Source: Actinomycetes bacterium
GTDB lineage: Bacteria > Actinomycetota > Acidimicrobiia > Acidimicrobiales > RAAP-2
Assembly: GCA_021831035.1 (NCBI GenBank)
Contig: JAKBNL010000011.1
Coordinates: forward strand, 1-64,000
Length of the DNA stretch: 64,000 nucleotides
Reading direction: 5' to 3'
Part shown: piece by piece, positions 17,161 to 26,498 of the stretch
Numbering within the stretch: position 1 is the first letter of the stretch
Layout of the letters: every line of letters begins with the position of its first letter
Program-made: the position numbers and the translations under genes
The notes under the pieces: generated by a model
The model's input: the letters and a program-made list of their open reading frames with translations, nothing else
Databases searched by the model: none
Told to the model about the DNA's origin: nothing

Positions 17161-18689
17161 GCGTCGTCCCGGATCCGCGGGAAGAGGGCGTCAGCGCGGG
17201 TGACCGGGCGCGGCGCCGGTGCGGCGCCCCAGCGCGCGCTCGCCTCGAGGGGGCCCTCGTCGGGCCGGCCGGCGAGCCCCAGGCGCCGCCAGATCTCGGC
17301 CGCGACCGACGGCATCACCGGCGAGACGAGGATGGCGACCACCCGGATCGCCTCGAGGGCGTCGCCCATGACGGCCTCGACCTCGGGGCCCGGGGCCATC
17401 TTCCAGGGCTCGTGGGCCTCGAGGTGGGCGTTGGTCGCCCCGACGAGCTCGAAGGTCGCCTCCAGCCCGCGGTGCGGGGCGAAGCGGGCCCAGGCCTCGC
17501 GGTTGGCCGCGACGGCCGCCGCGGCCACGGCGGCCAGGGGCCCGTCGTCCCGGGGCGCGGGGCCGAGGCCGGCGCACTTCGAGCCGATCACCGCGGCGAC
17601 CCGCGCCACGAGGTTGCCGAGGTTGTTCGCGAGGTCGGCGTTGTAGCGCGCGACGATCCCCTCGATCGAGAAGTCCCCGTCGTTGCCGAGGGCCGTCTCG
17701 CGCACCAGGTAGTAGCGCACCGGGTCGACGCCGAAATGGGCCGCGAGCTCGACCGGCGAGATGTCCTGGATGCGCACCCCGCCCGCGGCGACGAGCGACT
17801 TGGAGAGCTTCTCACCGCCCACGAGCAGCCAGCCGTGCACGTGGACGTGGTGGGGCGGCTCCAGGCCGGCGGCCATGAGCATGGCCGGCCACCAGACGCA
17901 GTGGAAGCGCAGGATCTCCTTGCCGATGAGGTGGTGGACGTGGGGCCACCAGTGCTCGACCTCGTCGTCCTCGCGGCCGTAGCCGATCGCGGTCAGGTAG
18001 TTGATCAGGGCGTCGTACCAGACGTAGAAGACGTGGCCCTCGTCCCAGGGCACCGGGACGCCCCAGCTGATCGAGGTCCGGGTGATCGAGATGTCCTTCA
18101 GGCCGCCCCGGATGAAGGCGCGGGCCTCGTTGCGCTTGGTCTCGGGGGTGACGAAGCCGGGGTGGAGGTCGTAGTACTCGAGGAGGCGGTCCTCGAAGGC
18201 CGAGAGGCGGAAGAACCAGTTCTCCTCCTCCATCTCCACGAGGGCCCGGTGGTGCACCGGGCAGGCCCCGGAGTCGCTCGCCTCGAGGGTGTAGTAGTCC
18301 TCGCAGCTGATGCAGTAGAGGCCCTGGTAGAGGCCCTTGTAGATGAACCCGTTGTCGTAGATGCGGGTCAGGAAGCTCTGGACGGTCCGGTAGTGGCGGG
18401 GCTCGGTCGTGCGCAGGAAGTCGTCGTAGGCGACGTCGAGGGCCGCCCAGGCCTCCTTGAAGCGCGCCGAGGTCCGGTCCGTCCAGACCTGGGGGGTCAC
18501 GCCGTTGCGCTCGGCCGCCTCGGCCATCTTCTGGCCGTGCTCGTCGGTGCCGGTGAGGAACATCGTGTCGTCACCGCAGAGGCGGTGCCAGCGCGCGATC
18601 GCGTCGGCGTTGACCGTCGTGTAGGCCGTGCCCACGTGGGGGGCGTCGTTGACGTAGTAGATGGGGGTGGTCAGGTAGAAGCGGCCCAT
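17157..18689 (-). CDS. metG: Methionyl-tRNA synthetase
   Basis: A 510-residue class I synthetase. The HIGH equivalent is PHVGTAY near residue 20 and the KMSKS equivalent is GEKLSKSL near 295. A Cys/His knuckle (CISCEDYY to CPVHH) inserts in the catalytic domain, followed by the anticodon-binding helical bundle (MAPGPEVEAVMG). There is no C-terminal tRNA-binding (OB) domain, as in mycobacterial MetG. A TAACCT hexamer (18696-18701) lies 6 bases before the ATG, so transcription probably starts at the start codon. Confidence 0.96.
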
Positions 18690-18711
18690 GGGTAGAGGTT
18701 AGTGAGCCCCC

Positions 18712-19563
18712 TTACGGGCGTCCGCGGAGCGCGAGGGCGACGTCGTAGACCTCGCGGCGCGGTGCGCCGAGCGCGCCCGCCACCTCCTCGACGGCCTCGC
18801 GCGTGCTCACCCCGCGCGCGAGCGCCGCCGCCACGGCGTCCTCGAGCGCCTCGCGGCTCGGCGCCGCGGCGGCGCGCGCGCCCGCGAGCACGACCACGAC
18901 CTCGCCGCGGACCTCGCCCGCGAAGCGCGTGACGAGCTCGGCGAGCGGTCCCCGCACGACCTCCTCGTAGAGCTTGGTGAGCTCGCGCGCCACCGCGGCG
19001 GGCCGGTCGGGGAAGCGCGCGGCGAGGCTCGCGAGGGTGGCGCCGAGGCGCCGGGGGGACTCGAAGAAGACGATCGTGCGGGTCTCGCGGGCCCACTCCT
19101 CGAGGCGGGCGCGCTGCTCGGCGGCCCGTCGGGGGAAGAACCCCTCGAAGCAGAAGCGCTCGGCGGCGAGCCCGCTGACGCTCAGGGCCGCCACCACCGC
19201 CGAGGGCCCGGGGACGGTCGTGACGACGAGCCCCGCCTCGGCCACCGCGGCGACGACGCGCGCGCCGGGGTCCGAGACGAGCGGGGTCCCGGCGTCGCTG
19301 ACCAGGGCGACGGTCTCGCCCCGGGCGACGCGCGCGACGATCTCGCCGGCCCGCTGGGCCTCGTTGTGCTCGTGCAGCGACTCCAGGCGCCCGGCCCCGT
19401 CGATGCGGCGGGCCGCGAGCAGCTGGCGGGTGCGCCGGGTGTCCTCGCAGTACACGACGTCCGCGTCGGTCAGCGCCGCCAGGGCGCGCTCGCTCAGGTC
19501 ACCGAGGTTGCCGAGCGGGGTCGCGACCACGACGAGCCGACCGCTGGCGGGGGTGGCGTCCAC
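18712..19563 (-). CDS. rsmI: 16S rRNA (C1402-2'-O)-methyltransferase
   Basis: A 283-residue tetrapyrrole-methylase-fold enzyme. VVATPLGNLGDLS, CEDTRRTRQLL, HEHNE, SDAGTPLVSDPG, PGPSA and FEGFFPRR are the usual RsmI segments. It methylates C1402 in the decoding centre. The GTG at 19563 is chosen because AAGGAGG lies only three bases upstream; a longer frame to 19674 would run into bL37. Divergent to bL37 and upstream of metG. Confidence 0.94.
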   Translation of the reverse strand: MDATPASGRLVVVATPLGNLGDLSERALAALTDADVVYCEDTRRTRQLLAARRIDGAGRLESLHEHNEAQRAGEIVARVARGETVALVSDAGTPLVSDPGARVVAAVAEAGLVVTTVPGPSAVVAALSVSGLAAERFCFEGFFPRRAAEQRARLEEWARETRTIVFFESPRRLGATLASLAARFPDRPAAVARELTKLYEEVVRGPLAELVTRFAGEVRGEVVVVLAGARAAAAPSREALEDAVAAALARGVSTREAVEEVAGALGAPRREVYDVALALRGRP

Positions 19564-19615
19564 GGGCCTCCTTCGAGTGGCTCGCGTCCGACGCGGCCGA
19601 CTACCATTGTCACCT

Positions 19616-19699
19616 ATGTCTAAGCGGACGGTGAAGCGCAAGCTGCGCGCGAAGAAGAAGGCCAACCACGGCAAGAAGCCGAACTGCGGGCGCGGTTAG
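19616..19699 (+). CDS. 50S ribosomal protein bL37 (27 residues)
   Basis: A tiny basic protein: MSKRTVKRKLRAKKKANHGK then KPNCGRG. The KANHGK(R/K)PN core is the signature of bL37, found in mycobacterial large-subunit structures and conserved in actinobacteria. A TACCAT hexamer (19602-19607) precedes the ATG by 8 bases, consistent with a leaderless message. The stop directly abuts the convergent GDPD gene. Confidence 0.85.
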   Translation: MSKRTVKRKLRAKKKANHGKKPNCGRG

Positions 19700-20554
19700 T
19701 CACGCCCCGAGGCCGCCCCACGCCTCGCCCCGCTCACCGAGCAGCGCCGCCAGCACCGTCGGCCGGTCGCTGATCACCCCGTCGACCCCCGCCGCCAGGG
19801 CCGCCACCATCGCCTCGCGCTCGTTGAGCGTCCAGACGTGCACCGCGACGCCCGCCCGGTGGGCCGCGTCGACGAAGGCCGGCGTGACGACCTCGATCCC
19901 CTCGTAACTCGGGGGCACCTGCAGGGCGACGAAGGGCCAGGTGCGCGCCTCGCCGGCGAGGTGGGCGAGGTAGAAGGCCGTGGCCTCCCCGGTCCCGGCC
20001 GACGTCGCCACCTCGGGGGCGAGCCGGCGAAACCGCTCGAGGGCGCGGTCGTGGAACGAGGCGACGATGACCCTGGCGCCGGCGGCGTGCGCGCGCAGCG
20101 TCTCGGCGAGGAGCTCCTCGTAGGGCTCGACCTCGGGGTCGGTGCCCTTGAGGTCGAGGTTGAGGAGCACGTCGGGGAAGGCCTCGAGCACCTCATCGAG
20201 CGTGGCCACCCCGAGACGTCGGTCGGCCGGGGCGCGCCCGCGCAGGCGGTAGGCCTCGGGCTCGCGGCCCGGCGAGACGTCCTCGCCCTCGATCCACCAG
20301 TACGCGTTGTCGAGCTCGCGCAGCTCGGCGAGGGTCAGGTCGCCGATCGCGCCGCTGGAGCCCGTCGTGCGGTCGACGGTCGCGTCGTGGCCGACGACGA
20401 GACGCCGGTCGCGGGTCGCGTGCACGTCGAGCTCGAGGGCGCTCGCGCCCGCGGCCAGCGCTCGGGCCATCGCCCACAGCGTCGAGGAGGGGCCCTCGAA
20501 GGAGCCCCCTTGATGGGCGAAGGCGATGACCCGCCGCTCCAGCCAGGCGCTCAC
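19700..20554 (-). CDS. Glycerophosphodiester phosphodiesterase family protein
   Basis: A 284-residue GDPD TIM barrel. HQGG (the usual HRG with R changed to Q), EGPSSTLWAM, ELDVHATRDRRLVVGHD and VHVWTLNE are visible and supply the catalytic His pair and metal-binding acids. No signal peptide, so probably cytoplasmic. It releases sn-glycerol 3-phosphate from deacylated phospholipids. The GTG start at 20554 overlaps the DUF3817 stop by 4 bases. Confidence 0.9.
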   Translation of the reverse strand: MSAWLERRVIAFAHQGGSFEGPSSTLWAMARALAAGASALELDVHATRDRRLVVGHDATVDRTTGSSGAIGDLTLAELRELDNAYWWIEGEDVSPGREPEAYRLRGRAPADRRLGVATLDEVLEAFPDVLLNLDLKGTDPEVEPYEELLAETLRAHAAGARVIVASFHDRALERFRRLAPEVATSAGTGEATAFYLAHLAGEARTWPFVALQVPPSYEGIEVVTPAFVDAAHRAGVAVHVWTLNEREAMVAALAAGVDGVISDRPTVLAALLGERGEAWGGLGA

Positions 20555-20877
20555 CGAGCCGGCAGTCCCTCGGGGTAGAGCCGGAGACGCATCCGGTGCT
20601 CGATGTAGAAGGCCAGCCCCGGCACGAAGCCCGCGAGCAGCATCCCCGCCAGCAGCACGAAGTTGAGCCGGAACTTCATCACCAGGTTGAAGCACATGAT
20701 CATGTAGATGGGATACAGCACCACGCCGTGGCCTATCCCCACGACCTCGACGAACCAGAAGAGGTGCTTCCAGAGGGCCAGGTCGGCGGTGTGCAGCGCG
20801 AGGGTCGCGAAGAGGATCAGCAGCGTCGTCCCGGTGACGAACGACATCGTCCGGTAGCGCCGGAACGTCGCGTCCAT
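20551..20877 (-). CDS. DUF3817 integral membrane protein
   Basis: A 108-residue protein with three predicted helices (about 10-28, 36-58, 68-88). The motif pattern RYRTMSFVTGTTLLI, HGVVLYPIYMI and GFVPGLAFYIEHRMR matches the actinobacterial DUF3817 (YdzA-like) family; function unknown. The ATG is chosen because it overlaps the upstream gene's stop (TGATG). Confidence 0.85.
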   Translation of the reverse strand: MDATFRRYRTMSFVTGTTLLILFATLALHTADLALWKHLFWFVEVVGIGHGVVLYPIYMIMCFNLVMKFRLNFVLLAGMLLAGFVPGLAFYIEHRMRLRLYPEGLPAR

Positions 20878-21248
20878 CAGTGCCCGAAGAGGCGTCGTTT
20901 GGGTTGACGCGTGAGCTGGGCCAGGTGGTCGTTGTAGGCGGCGAGCGCCGGGTCCTCCTCGACCCGGTGCACCTCGCGGGCCGCCTGGGCGGCGGCGCGC
21001 ATCTGGGCCTCGTAGGCCCGCCGGTTCTCGAGCTCGTCCTCGCTCGGGCGCTCGAGGTGCAACAGCGCGTACCAGCCGAGCACGCCGAGCACGCCGAGCA
21101 GCGGCCACTCGATGGCGTAGAGGTAGCTCAGCTGGTTGCCGTGGACCGCTCGGCCGACCTGCCACCAGTCCGCCGCCGTGCACCCGGCGAGCCACGCGAC
21201 CAGAGCGAGGTGCAACACGAGCGCCCGCGCTGAGAGGTACCGACGCAC
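20877..21248 (-). CDS. Small two-helix membrane protein of unknown function
   Basis: A 123-residue protein: basic N-terminus, helix at about 8-27, the motif QVGRAVHGNQLSYLYAIEWP, a second helix at about 48-64, then a charged coiled-coil-like cytoplasmic tail rich in Glu/Arg/Ala. It resembles short actinobacterial membrane proteins that often sit next to DUF3817. First gene of a three-gene operon with DUF3817 and GDPD; its TACACT hexamer lies 6 bases before the GTG. Confidence 0.75.
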   Translation of the reverse strand: MRRYLSARALVLHLALVAWLAGCTAADWWQVGRAVHGNQLSYLYAIEWPLLGVLGVLGWYALLHLERPSEDELENRRAYEAQMRAAAQAAREVHRVEEDPALAAYNDHLAQLTRQPKRRLFGH

Positions 21249-21303
21249 GCGGTCAGTGTACCGACTGGGTCGGCGCTCGCCCCCGGGCTCCTAGACTGGC
21301 GCG
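21249..21303. promoter_or_regulatory. Divergent leaderless promoters
   Basis: The 55-base gap holds two back-to-back -10 hexamers. The minus strand has TACACT (21255-21260), 6 bases before the GTG at 21248. The plus strand has TAGACT (21292-21297), 6 bases before the GTG at 21304. Both imply transcription starting at or next to the start codon. Confidence 0.55.
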
Positions 21304-22146
21304 GTGCCCGGAATGACCCGGCCGCCCGCGTTCTCCTGGCACGACCTCGGGGAGTGGCACCTCGGTGTCCTGCCGATCCTGCTGCTGCTCGCCGCGGCCT
21401 ACCTCTACCTGCGCGGCGTCGCGCGGGCCGGCGACTGGCCCCAAGAGCGGACCGCGTGCTTCGTGGCCGGGATCGTCGTGACCTTCCTCGCCACCGAGTC
21501 CGTGCTCGGGGTCTACGACATGGCCTACTTCAGCGTGCACATGATTCAGCACCTTCTGCTCATCATGGTCGCGGCCGTGCTCTTCGCCCTCTCGGCCCCC
21601 CTCGACCTGGCCTATCGCGCCGGCAACCGGACCATCCGGCGCGTCCTCGACAGTCGCGCGCTCACCGTGGCGACCCACCCCCTCGTCGGCTTCGCGCTCT
21701 ACTTCGCCTTCATCCCGGCGACCCACCTGACCGGCTTCATGAACCTGATGATGGAGCACGAGTGGGTCCACCACCTTGAGCAGGTCGCCTTCTTGGTCGT
21801 CGGCTACCTCTTCTTTCGCCCCGCGTTCGGGCTCGAACGCGGCCGCACCCTCCACCCCGGGCTGCGGATCGTCTACGTCATGGCGGCCGTGCCGGTCGAC
21901 ACCTTCACCGGCCTCGCCCTCAACATGACCCGCACGGTCCCCTTCCCCGCCTACGCCTCCATGACCCCGCGCGGCGCGACGTCGTCCTGGGCGCTGTCGA
22001 ACATCCACCTCGGTGGGTCGATCATGTGGATCGGTGGCGACGCGCTGATGCTGCTCGCGTGCATCCCGATAGCGATCTCCTGGGTCCGCTGGGAGGACCA
22101 GCGCACCCGCGAGCTCGACGCCGCGCTCGACGCCCAGGGGATCTAG
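21304..22146 (+). CDS. Cytochrome c oxidase assembly factor CtaG-like membrane protein
   Basis: A 280-residue protein with about seven helices. The His-rich helix YFSVHMIQHLLLIM, FAFIPATHLTGFMNLMMEHEWVHHLEQ and LSNIHLGGSIMWIGGD match the caa3_CtaG family, implicated in copper insertion or assembly of haem-copper oxidases. The start is GTG at 21304 (an ATG lies at 21313). Three CGGGCT hexamers follow the stop (22147-22164), a short GC-rich slippage repeat. Confidence 0.85.
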   Translation: MPGMTRPPAFSWHDLGEWHLGVLPILLLLAAAYLYLRGVARAGDWPQERTACFVAGIVVTFLATESVLGVYDMAYFSVHMIQHLLLIMVAAVLFALSAPLDLAYRAGNRTIRRVLDSRALTVATHPLVGFALYFAFIPATHLTGFMNLMMEHEWVHHLEQVAFLVVGYLFFRPAFGLERGRTLHPGLRIVYVMAAVPVDTFTGLALNMTRTVPFPAYASMTPRGATSSWALSNIHLGGSIMWIGGDALMLLACIPIAISWVRWEDQRTRELDAALDAQGI

Positions 22147-22195
22147 CGGGCTCGGGCTCGGGCTCGGGCCCCGGCCCCCACCGCCCGCGCGCGAG

Positions 22196-23233
22196 CTAGA
22201 GGAGCCCGGCCTCGATGCCGAGGAGCTCGAGGTCGGACTCGGGCCGCGCGCCGAGGTGCGTGATCACCTCGCCCGCGCACAGCGAGCCGAGCTCGGCCGC
22301 CTCGACCGGGTCGGCGCCCAGGGCGAGGCCGTAGAGGAAGCCCGAGGCGAACATGTCGCCCGCGCCGTTCTGGTCCACCACGTGGGTCACCTCGTGGGCG
22401 GGGACGTGCACGACGCCCGAGAGGGTCGCGACGTCGGCCCCCTGGGGGCCGCGCGTCACGACCCCGAGCACGCCCAGCTCGTCGAGCGCCTCGAAGACGT
22501 CCTCGAGGTCCTCGAGGCCGAAGAGGGACCGGACCTCGTGCTCGTTGGCGAGCAGGACGTCCACGTCGCTCGTCACGAGGTCCAAGAAGTCGCGCCGGTG
22601 ACGCTCGACGCAGAACATGTCCGACAGCGACAGCGCGACCATCGAGTCGTGCTCGTGGGCGATCGAGACGACCTTGCGGATCGACTCCATGGCCGGCGGC
22701 AGGTCGAAGAGGTAGCCCTCGACGTAGGTGATCTCGGAGCGGGCGATGAGGTCCGCGCGGATGTCGGCCGCCGTCAGGCGGTTCGACGCCCCGAGGTAGG
22801 TGGCCATGGTGCGCTGGGCGTCGGGCGAGATGAAGACGTGGCAGCGCCCCGTCGCCCCCTCGCCGTCGGTCGCGATCGCGAGGTCGAGCTCGACGCCCAG
22901 GGAGGCGAGGTCGTGGCGGAACCGCTCGCCGAAGTCATCGGCGGCCACCTTGCCGATGTAGCCGCACGTGCCCCCGAGGGCCGCCACCCCGGCGATGGAG
23001 TTCGCGACCGATCCACCGGACATCTCGATGGTGGGACCCATCGCCCCGTAGAAGGTGTCGAGCTGGTGCTCCTCGATGAGGTGCATCGCCGCCTTGGTGA
23101 GCCCGAGGGACCGGTAGACCTCGTCGTGGTCCTGGGTGATGATGTCGAGCATCGCGTTGCCGATGCCCGTCACGGTCAGTCGGTTCGGGCCCGGCTTCTG
23201 GCGCAGCGAGACCGGCGTGGGCGTCGACGTCAC
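22196..23233 (-). CDS. PfkB-family kinase, adenosine-kinase-like
   Basis: A 345-residue ribokinase-fold enzyme. GGSVANSIAGVAALGG (substrate lid and GG motif) and the C-terminal DQNGAGDMFASGFLYGLALG with the catalytic Asp are clear. The overall length and the ITYVEGYLFD segment fit the bacterial adenosine kinase-like group. Adenosine or another nucleoside/sugar could be the substrate. The TACGCT hexamer (23240-23245) is 6 bases before the GTG. Confidence 0.85.
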   Translation of the reverse strand: MTSTPTPVSLRQKPGPNRLTVTGIGNAMLDIITQDHDEVYRSLGLTKAAMHLIEEHQLDTFYGAMGPTIEMSGGSVANSIAGVAALGGTCGYIGKVAADDFGERFRHDLASLGVELDLAIATDGEGATGRCHVFISPDAQRTMATYLGASNRLTAADIRADLIARSEITYVEGYLFDLPPAMESIRKVVSIAHEHDSMVALSLSDMFCVERHRRDFLDLVTSDVDVLLANEHEVRSLFGLEDLEDVFEALDELGVLGVVTRGPQGADVATLSGVVHVPAHEVTHVVDQNGAGDMFASGFLYGLALGADPVEAAELGSLCAGEVITHLGARPESDLELLGIEAGLL

Positions 23234-23272
23234 CTGGCGAGCGTAGAGGATTTGGCAATAGGGTGGCCAACT
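23234..23272. promoter_or_regulatory. Divergent leaderless promoters of the PfkB kinase and pepN
   Basis: Within 39 bases, the minus strand carries TACGCT (23240-23245) 6 bases from the kinase GTG, and the plus strand carries TAGGGT (23259-23264) 8 bases from the pepN GTG. There is no room for ribosome-binding leaders. Confidence 0.5.
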
Positions 23273-25780
23273 GTGACTTCCTCGACCAACCCCTACCGCC
23301 TCGGCCGTGCGGTCGTCCCCTCGGCCTACCGAGTCTTCATCACCCCCGACTTTTCGACCTTCACCTTCACCGGCCGCGTCGAGGTCGAGATCGAGGTGCT
23401 CGAGGCGACCTCGGAGCTCACCCTCCACGCCCTCGAGCTCGACCTGCACCCGGCGGTGGCGCGCCGGGGCCCGACCACCCTCCACTCGCGCGAGGTGCGC
23501 CACGACGTCACCTACGAGACGGCCACCTTCGTCTTCGACGAGCCCCTCGAGCCGGGTCCGGCGACCCTCGAGATCGACTACACGGGGACGATCTCGGCGG
23601 GGCTCGAGGGCTTCTACCGCTCCACCTACGTCGACGGTGACGGCGTCGAGCACGTCATCGGCACGACCCAGTTCGAGAACACCGACGCCCGCCGGGCCTT
23701 CCCGTGCTGGGACGAGCCGATCTTCAAGGCGACCTTCCAGGTGAACCTGACGATCCCCGCGGGCCTCGCCGCCTACTCCAACTCCCCGATCGCCACCGAG
23801 ACCGACCTCGGGGACGGGCGCCGCTCGATCGCCTTCGCCCCGTCGATGAAGATGTCGACGTACTTGGTCGCCTGGGTCATCGGCCCCTTCGAGGAGTCGC
23901 GCACGATCGACGTCGACGGCGTCCCGCTACGGGTCATCGCACCGCGCGGCAAGGTCCACCTGGCCGACGTGGCCCTGGAGGCCGCCGACTTCTGCCTGCG
24001 GTGGTTCGGGGACTACTTCGCCATCCCCTACCCGGGCGAGAAGCTCGACATGATCGCCATCCCCGACTTCGCCATGGGCGCGATGGAGAACGTCGGGTGC
24101 ATCACCTACCGCGAGACGGCGCTCCTGGTCGACCCCGCGACGGCCTCCCAGGCGGAGCGCTTCCGGGTGGTCGAGGTCGTCCTGCACGAGATCGCCCACC
24201 AGTGGTTCGGCAACCTGGTGACGATGGAGTGGTGGGAGGGGATCTGGCTGAACGAGGCCTTCGCCACGTTCATGCAGCTCGTGTGCACCGACGCGTTCCG
24301 ACCGCAGTGGAAGACCTGGGTGGGCCAGAACTTCTTCCGCGACCTGGCCCTGCAGATCGACGGACTGTCCACCACGCGGGCGATCGAGTTCGAGGTCGTC
24401 TCCCCCGACGACACCCAGGCCATGTTCGACGTGTTGACCTACGAGAAGGGCGCGTCGGTCCTGCGCATGCTCGAGCAGTTCCTCGGCGCCGAGACCTTCC
24501 GCGACGGGATGCGCCACTACGTCGCCAAGCACCAGTACGCCAACGCGCGCACGAGCGACCTGTGGGACGCCCTCGAGGAGGTGTCGGGCCAGCGCGTGCG
24601 CGAGATGATGAACACCTGGATCCTCCAGGGCGGTCACCCCCTGGTGACCTACGCCGACGGGACGCTCACCCAGCGGCCCTTCAGCTACGCGCCCAAGACC
24701 CCCGACAGCCAGATCGGCGACCACTGGCTGGTCCCGGTGGCGACCCGCTCGGTCGCCGGCGATCGGCCGACCTCGCACCTGCTCGACCGCGATCCCGTCA
24801 CGGTCACCGACGCCGCGCCGGTCGTCGCCAACGCCGGGGGCTGGGGCTGCTATCGCACCCTCTACGGCGTCGCCGAGCTCGAGGAGCTGGCCCCGCACAT
24901 CGCGACGCTCGACGACCTCGAGCGAGCGACCATGGTCGACGACGCGTGGGCCGCCCTGCTCGCGCGCCTCACGACCTGGGAGCAGTTCCGCCTCGTCATC
25001 TCCCACCTCGGCGACCACGTCACCCCCGCGGCCTGGGAGGCCATCGGCGTCGCCCTGGACACGATCCGTCGCCCGCTCGACGCCTCCCAGCGCGCCACCC
25101 TCATCGCCCAGGTGCGCGCGATCGCGCTGCCCCAGTACGAGCGACTGGGCTGGGACGCCGTGGCCGGCGAGGACGAGCTCACCCCGCGGATGCGCGCCGC
25201 GGTGATCCGCATCCTCGGGGGGATCTGTGAGGACGAGGCGGTCCAGGCCGAGGCGCTGCGCCGCTACGAGGCCGGCGACGTGCGCGGCGACCTCGCCGGA
25301 ACGATCCTGCGCCTGGTGGCCGGCCTCAACCGGCCCGGTGACTACGAGGCCTTCCTCGAGCACTACCGCTCCGCTCCGACCCCCCAGGACGAGATGCGCT
25401 ATCTCAGCGCGCTCGGGTCGTTCCCCGACGAGCGCGTCGGGCTCGACGCGGCCCGACGCTGCTTCGAGGAGTTCCGCGCCCAGGACGCGCCGCTCATCTT
25501 GCCCCTGCTCACGACGAACGAGCGGTCCGGTCCGGCCGTCTGGCGCTACATCACGAGCCGGTGGGACGACGCGAAGGCGACGTTCGCCCCGAGCCAGATG
25601 GCCCGCCTGGCGAGTGGCACCCCGACCTTCCTCGCCGACCCCGACCTCGCCGCCGAGGTCATCGCCTTCCACACCGCCCACCCCGTGCCCGGCGGCTACC
25701 CGGCCACCGTGGAGCAGCAGCTGGAGCGACTGCGGGTGGGTCTGCTCTTCGCCGAGGCCATCCGCACCCAGTTCTCCTGA
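23273..25780 (+). CDS. pepN: Aminopeptidase N (M1 family zinc metallopeptidase)
   Basis: An 835-residue M1 aminopeptidase. The substrate motif GAMEN and the zinc site HEIAHQWF (His305, Glu306, His309) followed by the distal Glu in NEAFATF are intact. The N-terminal beta domain and the long C-terminal helical (ERAP1-like) domain complete the family architecture. No signal peptide is seen, so it is cytoplasmic and trims peptides for amino-acid recycling. The GTG at 23273 gives STNPYRLGRAVVPSAYR, the usual M1 opening; the longer open frame upstream is the antisense of the kinase gene. Confidence 0.95.
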   Translation: MTSSTNPYRLGRAVVPSAYRVFITPDFSTFTFTGRVEVEIEVLEATSELTLHALELDLHPAVARRGPTTLHSREVRHDVTYETATFVFDEPLEPGPATLEIDYTGTISAGLEGFYRSTYVDGDGVEHVIGTTQFENTDARRAFPCWDEPIFKATFQVNLTIPAGLAAYSNSPIATETDLGDGRRSIAFAPSMKMSTYLVAWVIGPFEESRTIDVDGVPLRVIAPRGKVHLADVALEAADFCLRWFGDYFAIPYPGEKLDMIAIPDFAMGAMENVGCITYRETALLVDPATASQAERFRVVEVVLHEIAHQWFGNLVTMEWWEGIWLNEAFATFMQLVCTDAFRPQWKTWVGQNFFRDLALQIDGLSTTRAIEFEVVSPDDTQAMFDVLTYEKGASVLRMLEQFLGAETFRDGMRHYVAKHQYANARTSDLWDALEEVSGQRVREMMNTWILQGGHPLVTYADGTLTQRPFSYAPKTPDSQIGDHWLVPVATRSVAGDRPTSHLLDRDPVTVTDAAPVVANAGGWGCYRTLYGVAELEELAPHIATLDDLERATMVDDAWAALLARLTTWEQFRLVISHLGDHVTPAAWEAIGVALDTIRRPLDASQRATLIAQVRAIALPQYERLGWDAVAGEDELTPRMRAAVIRILGGICEDEAVQAEALRRYEAGDVRGDLAGTILRLVAGLNRPGDYEAFLEHYRSAPTPQDEMRYLSALGSFPDERVGLDAARRCFEEFRAQDAPLILPLLTTNERSGPAVWRYITSRWDDAKATFAPSQMARLASGTPTFLADPDLAAEVIAFHTAHPVPGGYPATVEQQLERLRVGLLFAEAIRTQFS

Positions 25781-25812
25781 GCCCCTCGCCCGGGACCCTA
25801 GAGTCAGCGACG

Positions 25813-25911
25813 GTGACACCTTCGCGGGTCCGGGCGCGGACGCGACCCTCGCTCCGACGGGCCCCGCCGGGTCGTCGCGCGCCCGACCCGACGGGAGCCC
25901 TCGGGCGGTGA
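25813..25911 (+). CDS. Possible leader peptide (32 residues) ahead of the GDT1-type transporter
   Basis: A GTG 8 bases after the hexamer TAGAGT (25799-25804) opens a 32-codon Arg/Pro-rich frame. Its TGA overlaps the transporter GTG as GTGA. Every other gene with this promoter geometry in the window starts at that first codon, so ribosomes probably load here and reach the transporter by coupling. No similarity is recognised, and the peptide may have only a regulatory role or none. Confidence 0.35.
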   Translation: MTPSRVRARTRPSLRRAPPGRRAPDPTGALGR

Positions 25912-26498
25912 ACCTCGGGACCCTGCTCGGGATCGCCGGGGCGATGTTCCTGCTGGAGCTGCCCGACAAGACGATGATCGCGACCATCGTGATGGCCGCG
26001 CGCAGCCGGCCCCTGCCGGTGGCGCTCGGGGCGTCGGCCGCCTTCGTCGTCCAGATGGCCATCGCCGTCACGGCGGGCGGTCTGGTCACCCTCCTGCCCA
26101 CCCGCGCGCGCGAGATCGTCGTGACCGTCTTGTTCTTGGGCGGGGCCGCCTACCTCCTGCTCTCCAAGGAGGCGTCGGCCGAGGCGGCCGGCGAGGTCGA
26201 GGGGGCCCGCGAGCGCCGCGCCGGCGCCCCTCGCGAGGCCGCCACCGCCTTCGGGGTGATCTTCCTCGCCGAGTTCGGCGACCTGACCCAGATCCAGGCC
26301 CTCACCTTCACCGCCCACACCCACTCACCCGTCGGGGTCTTCGTCGCCTCGTCGGTCGCGCTCATCACCGTGGCCTTCCTCGGTGCCTACGGGGGACGCG
26401 CCCTCGAGCGGCGGGTCCCCCTCACCTGGATCCGTCGCCTCGGGGGCGTCGTCTTCTTGGGCTTCGGCGTCTACTCGCTCGTCCAGGTGGTGCGGTGA
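25908..26498 (+). CDS. TMEM165/GDT1 (UPF0016) family cation transporter
   Basis: A 196-residue membrane protein with six helices and two copies of the family's acidic signature: ELPDKT in the first helix and EFGDLTQ in the fourth (consensus E-x-G-D-K/R-T/S). Bacterial members export Mn2+ (MntP/Mnx-like) or exchange Ca2+/H+. The GTG at 25908 is preceded by an overlapping 32-codon frame. Its stop overlaps the next gene by 4 bases. Confidence 0.87.
   Translation: MNLGTLLGIAGAMFLLELPDKTMIATIVMAARSRPLPVALGASAAFVVQMAIAVTAGGLVTLLPTRAREIVVTVLFLGGAAYLLLSKEASAEAAGEVEGARERRAGAPREAATAFGVIFLAEFGDLTQIQALTFTAHTHSPVGVFVASSVALITVAFLGAYGGRALERRVPLTWIRRLGGVVFLGFGVYSLVQVVR

Noticed and set aside
22147..22170. 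Tandem CGGGCT hexamers after ctaG
   Set aside because: Only three full copies in GC-rich spacer; more likely replication slippage than a functional repeat or CRISPR-like element.
25813..25907. yybP-ykoY (Mn2+) riboswitch before the GDT1-type gene
   Set aside because: Context and length would suit, but the conserved loop sequences of that riboswitch are not present.
23927..26101. Minus-strand open frame of 724 codons opposite pepN and the transporter
   Set aside because: Shadow of pepN, which has intact M1 motifs; no motif or ribosome-binding site on the minus strand.
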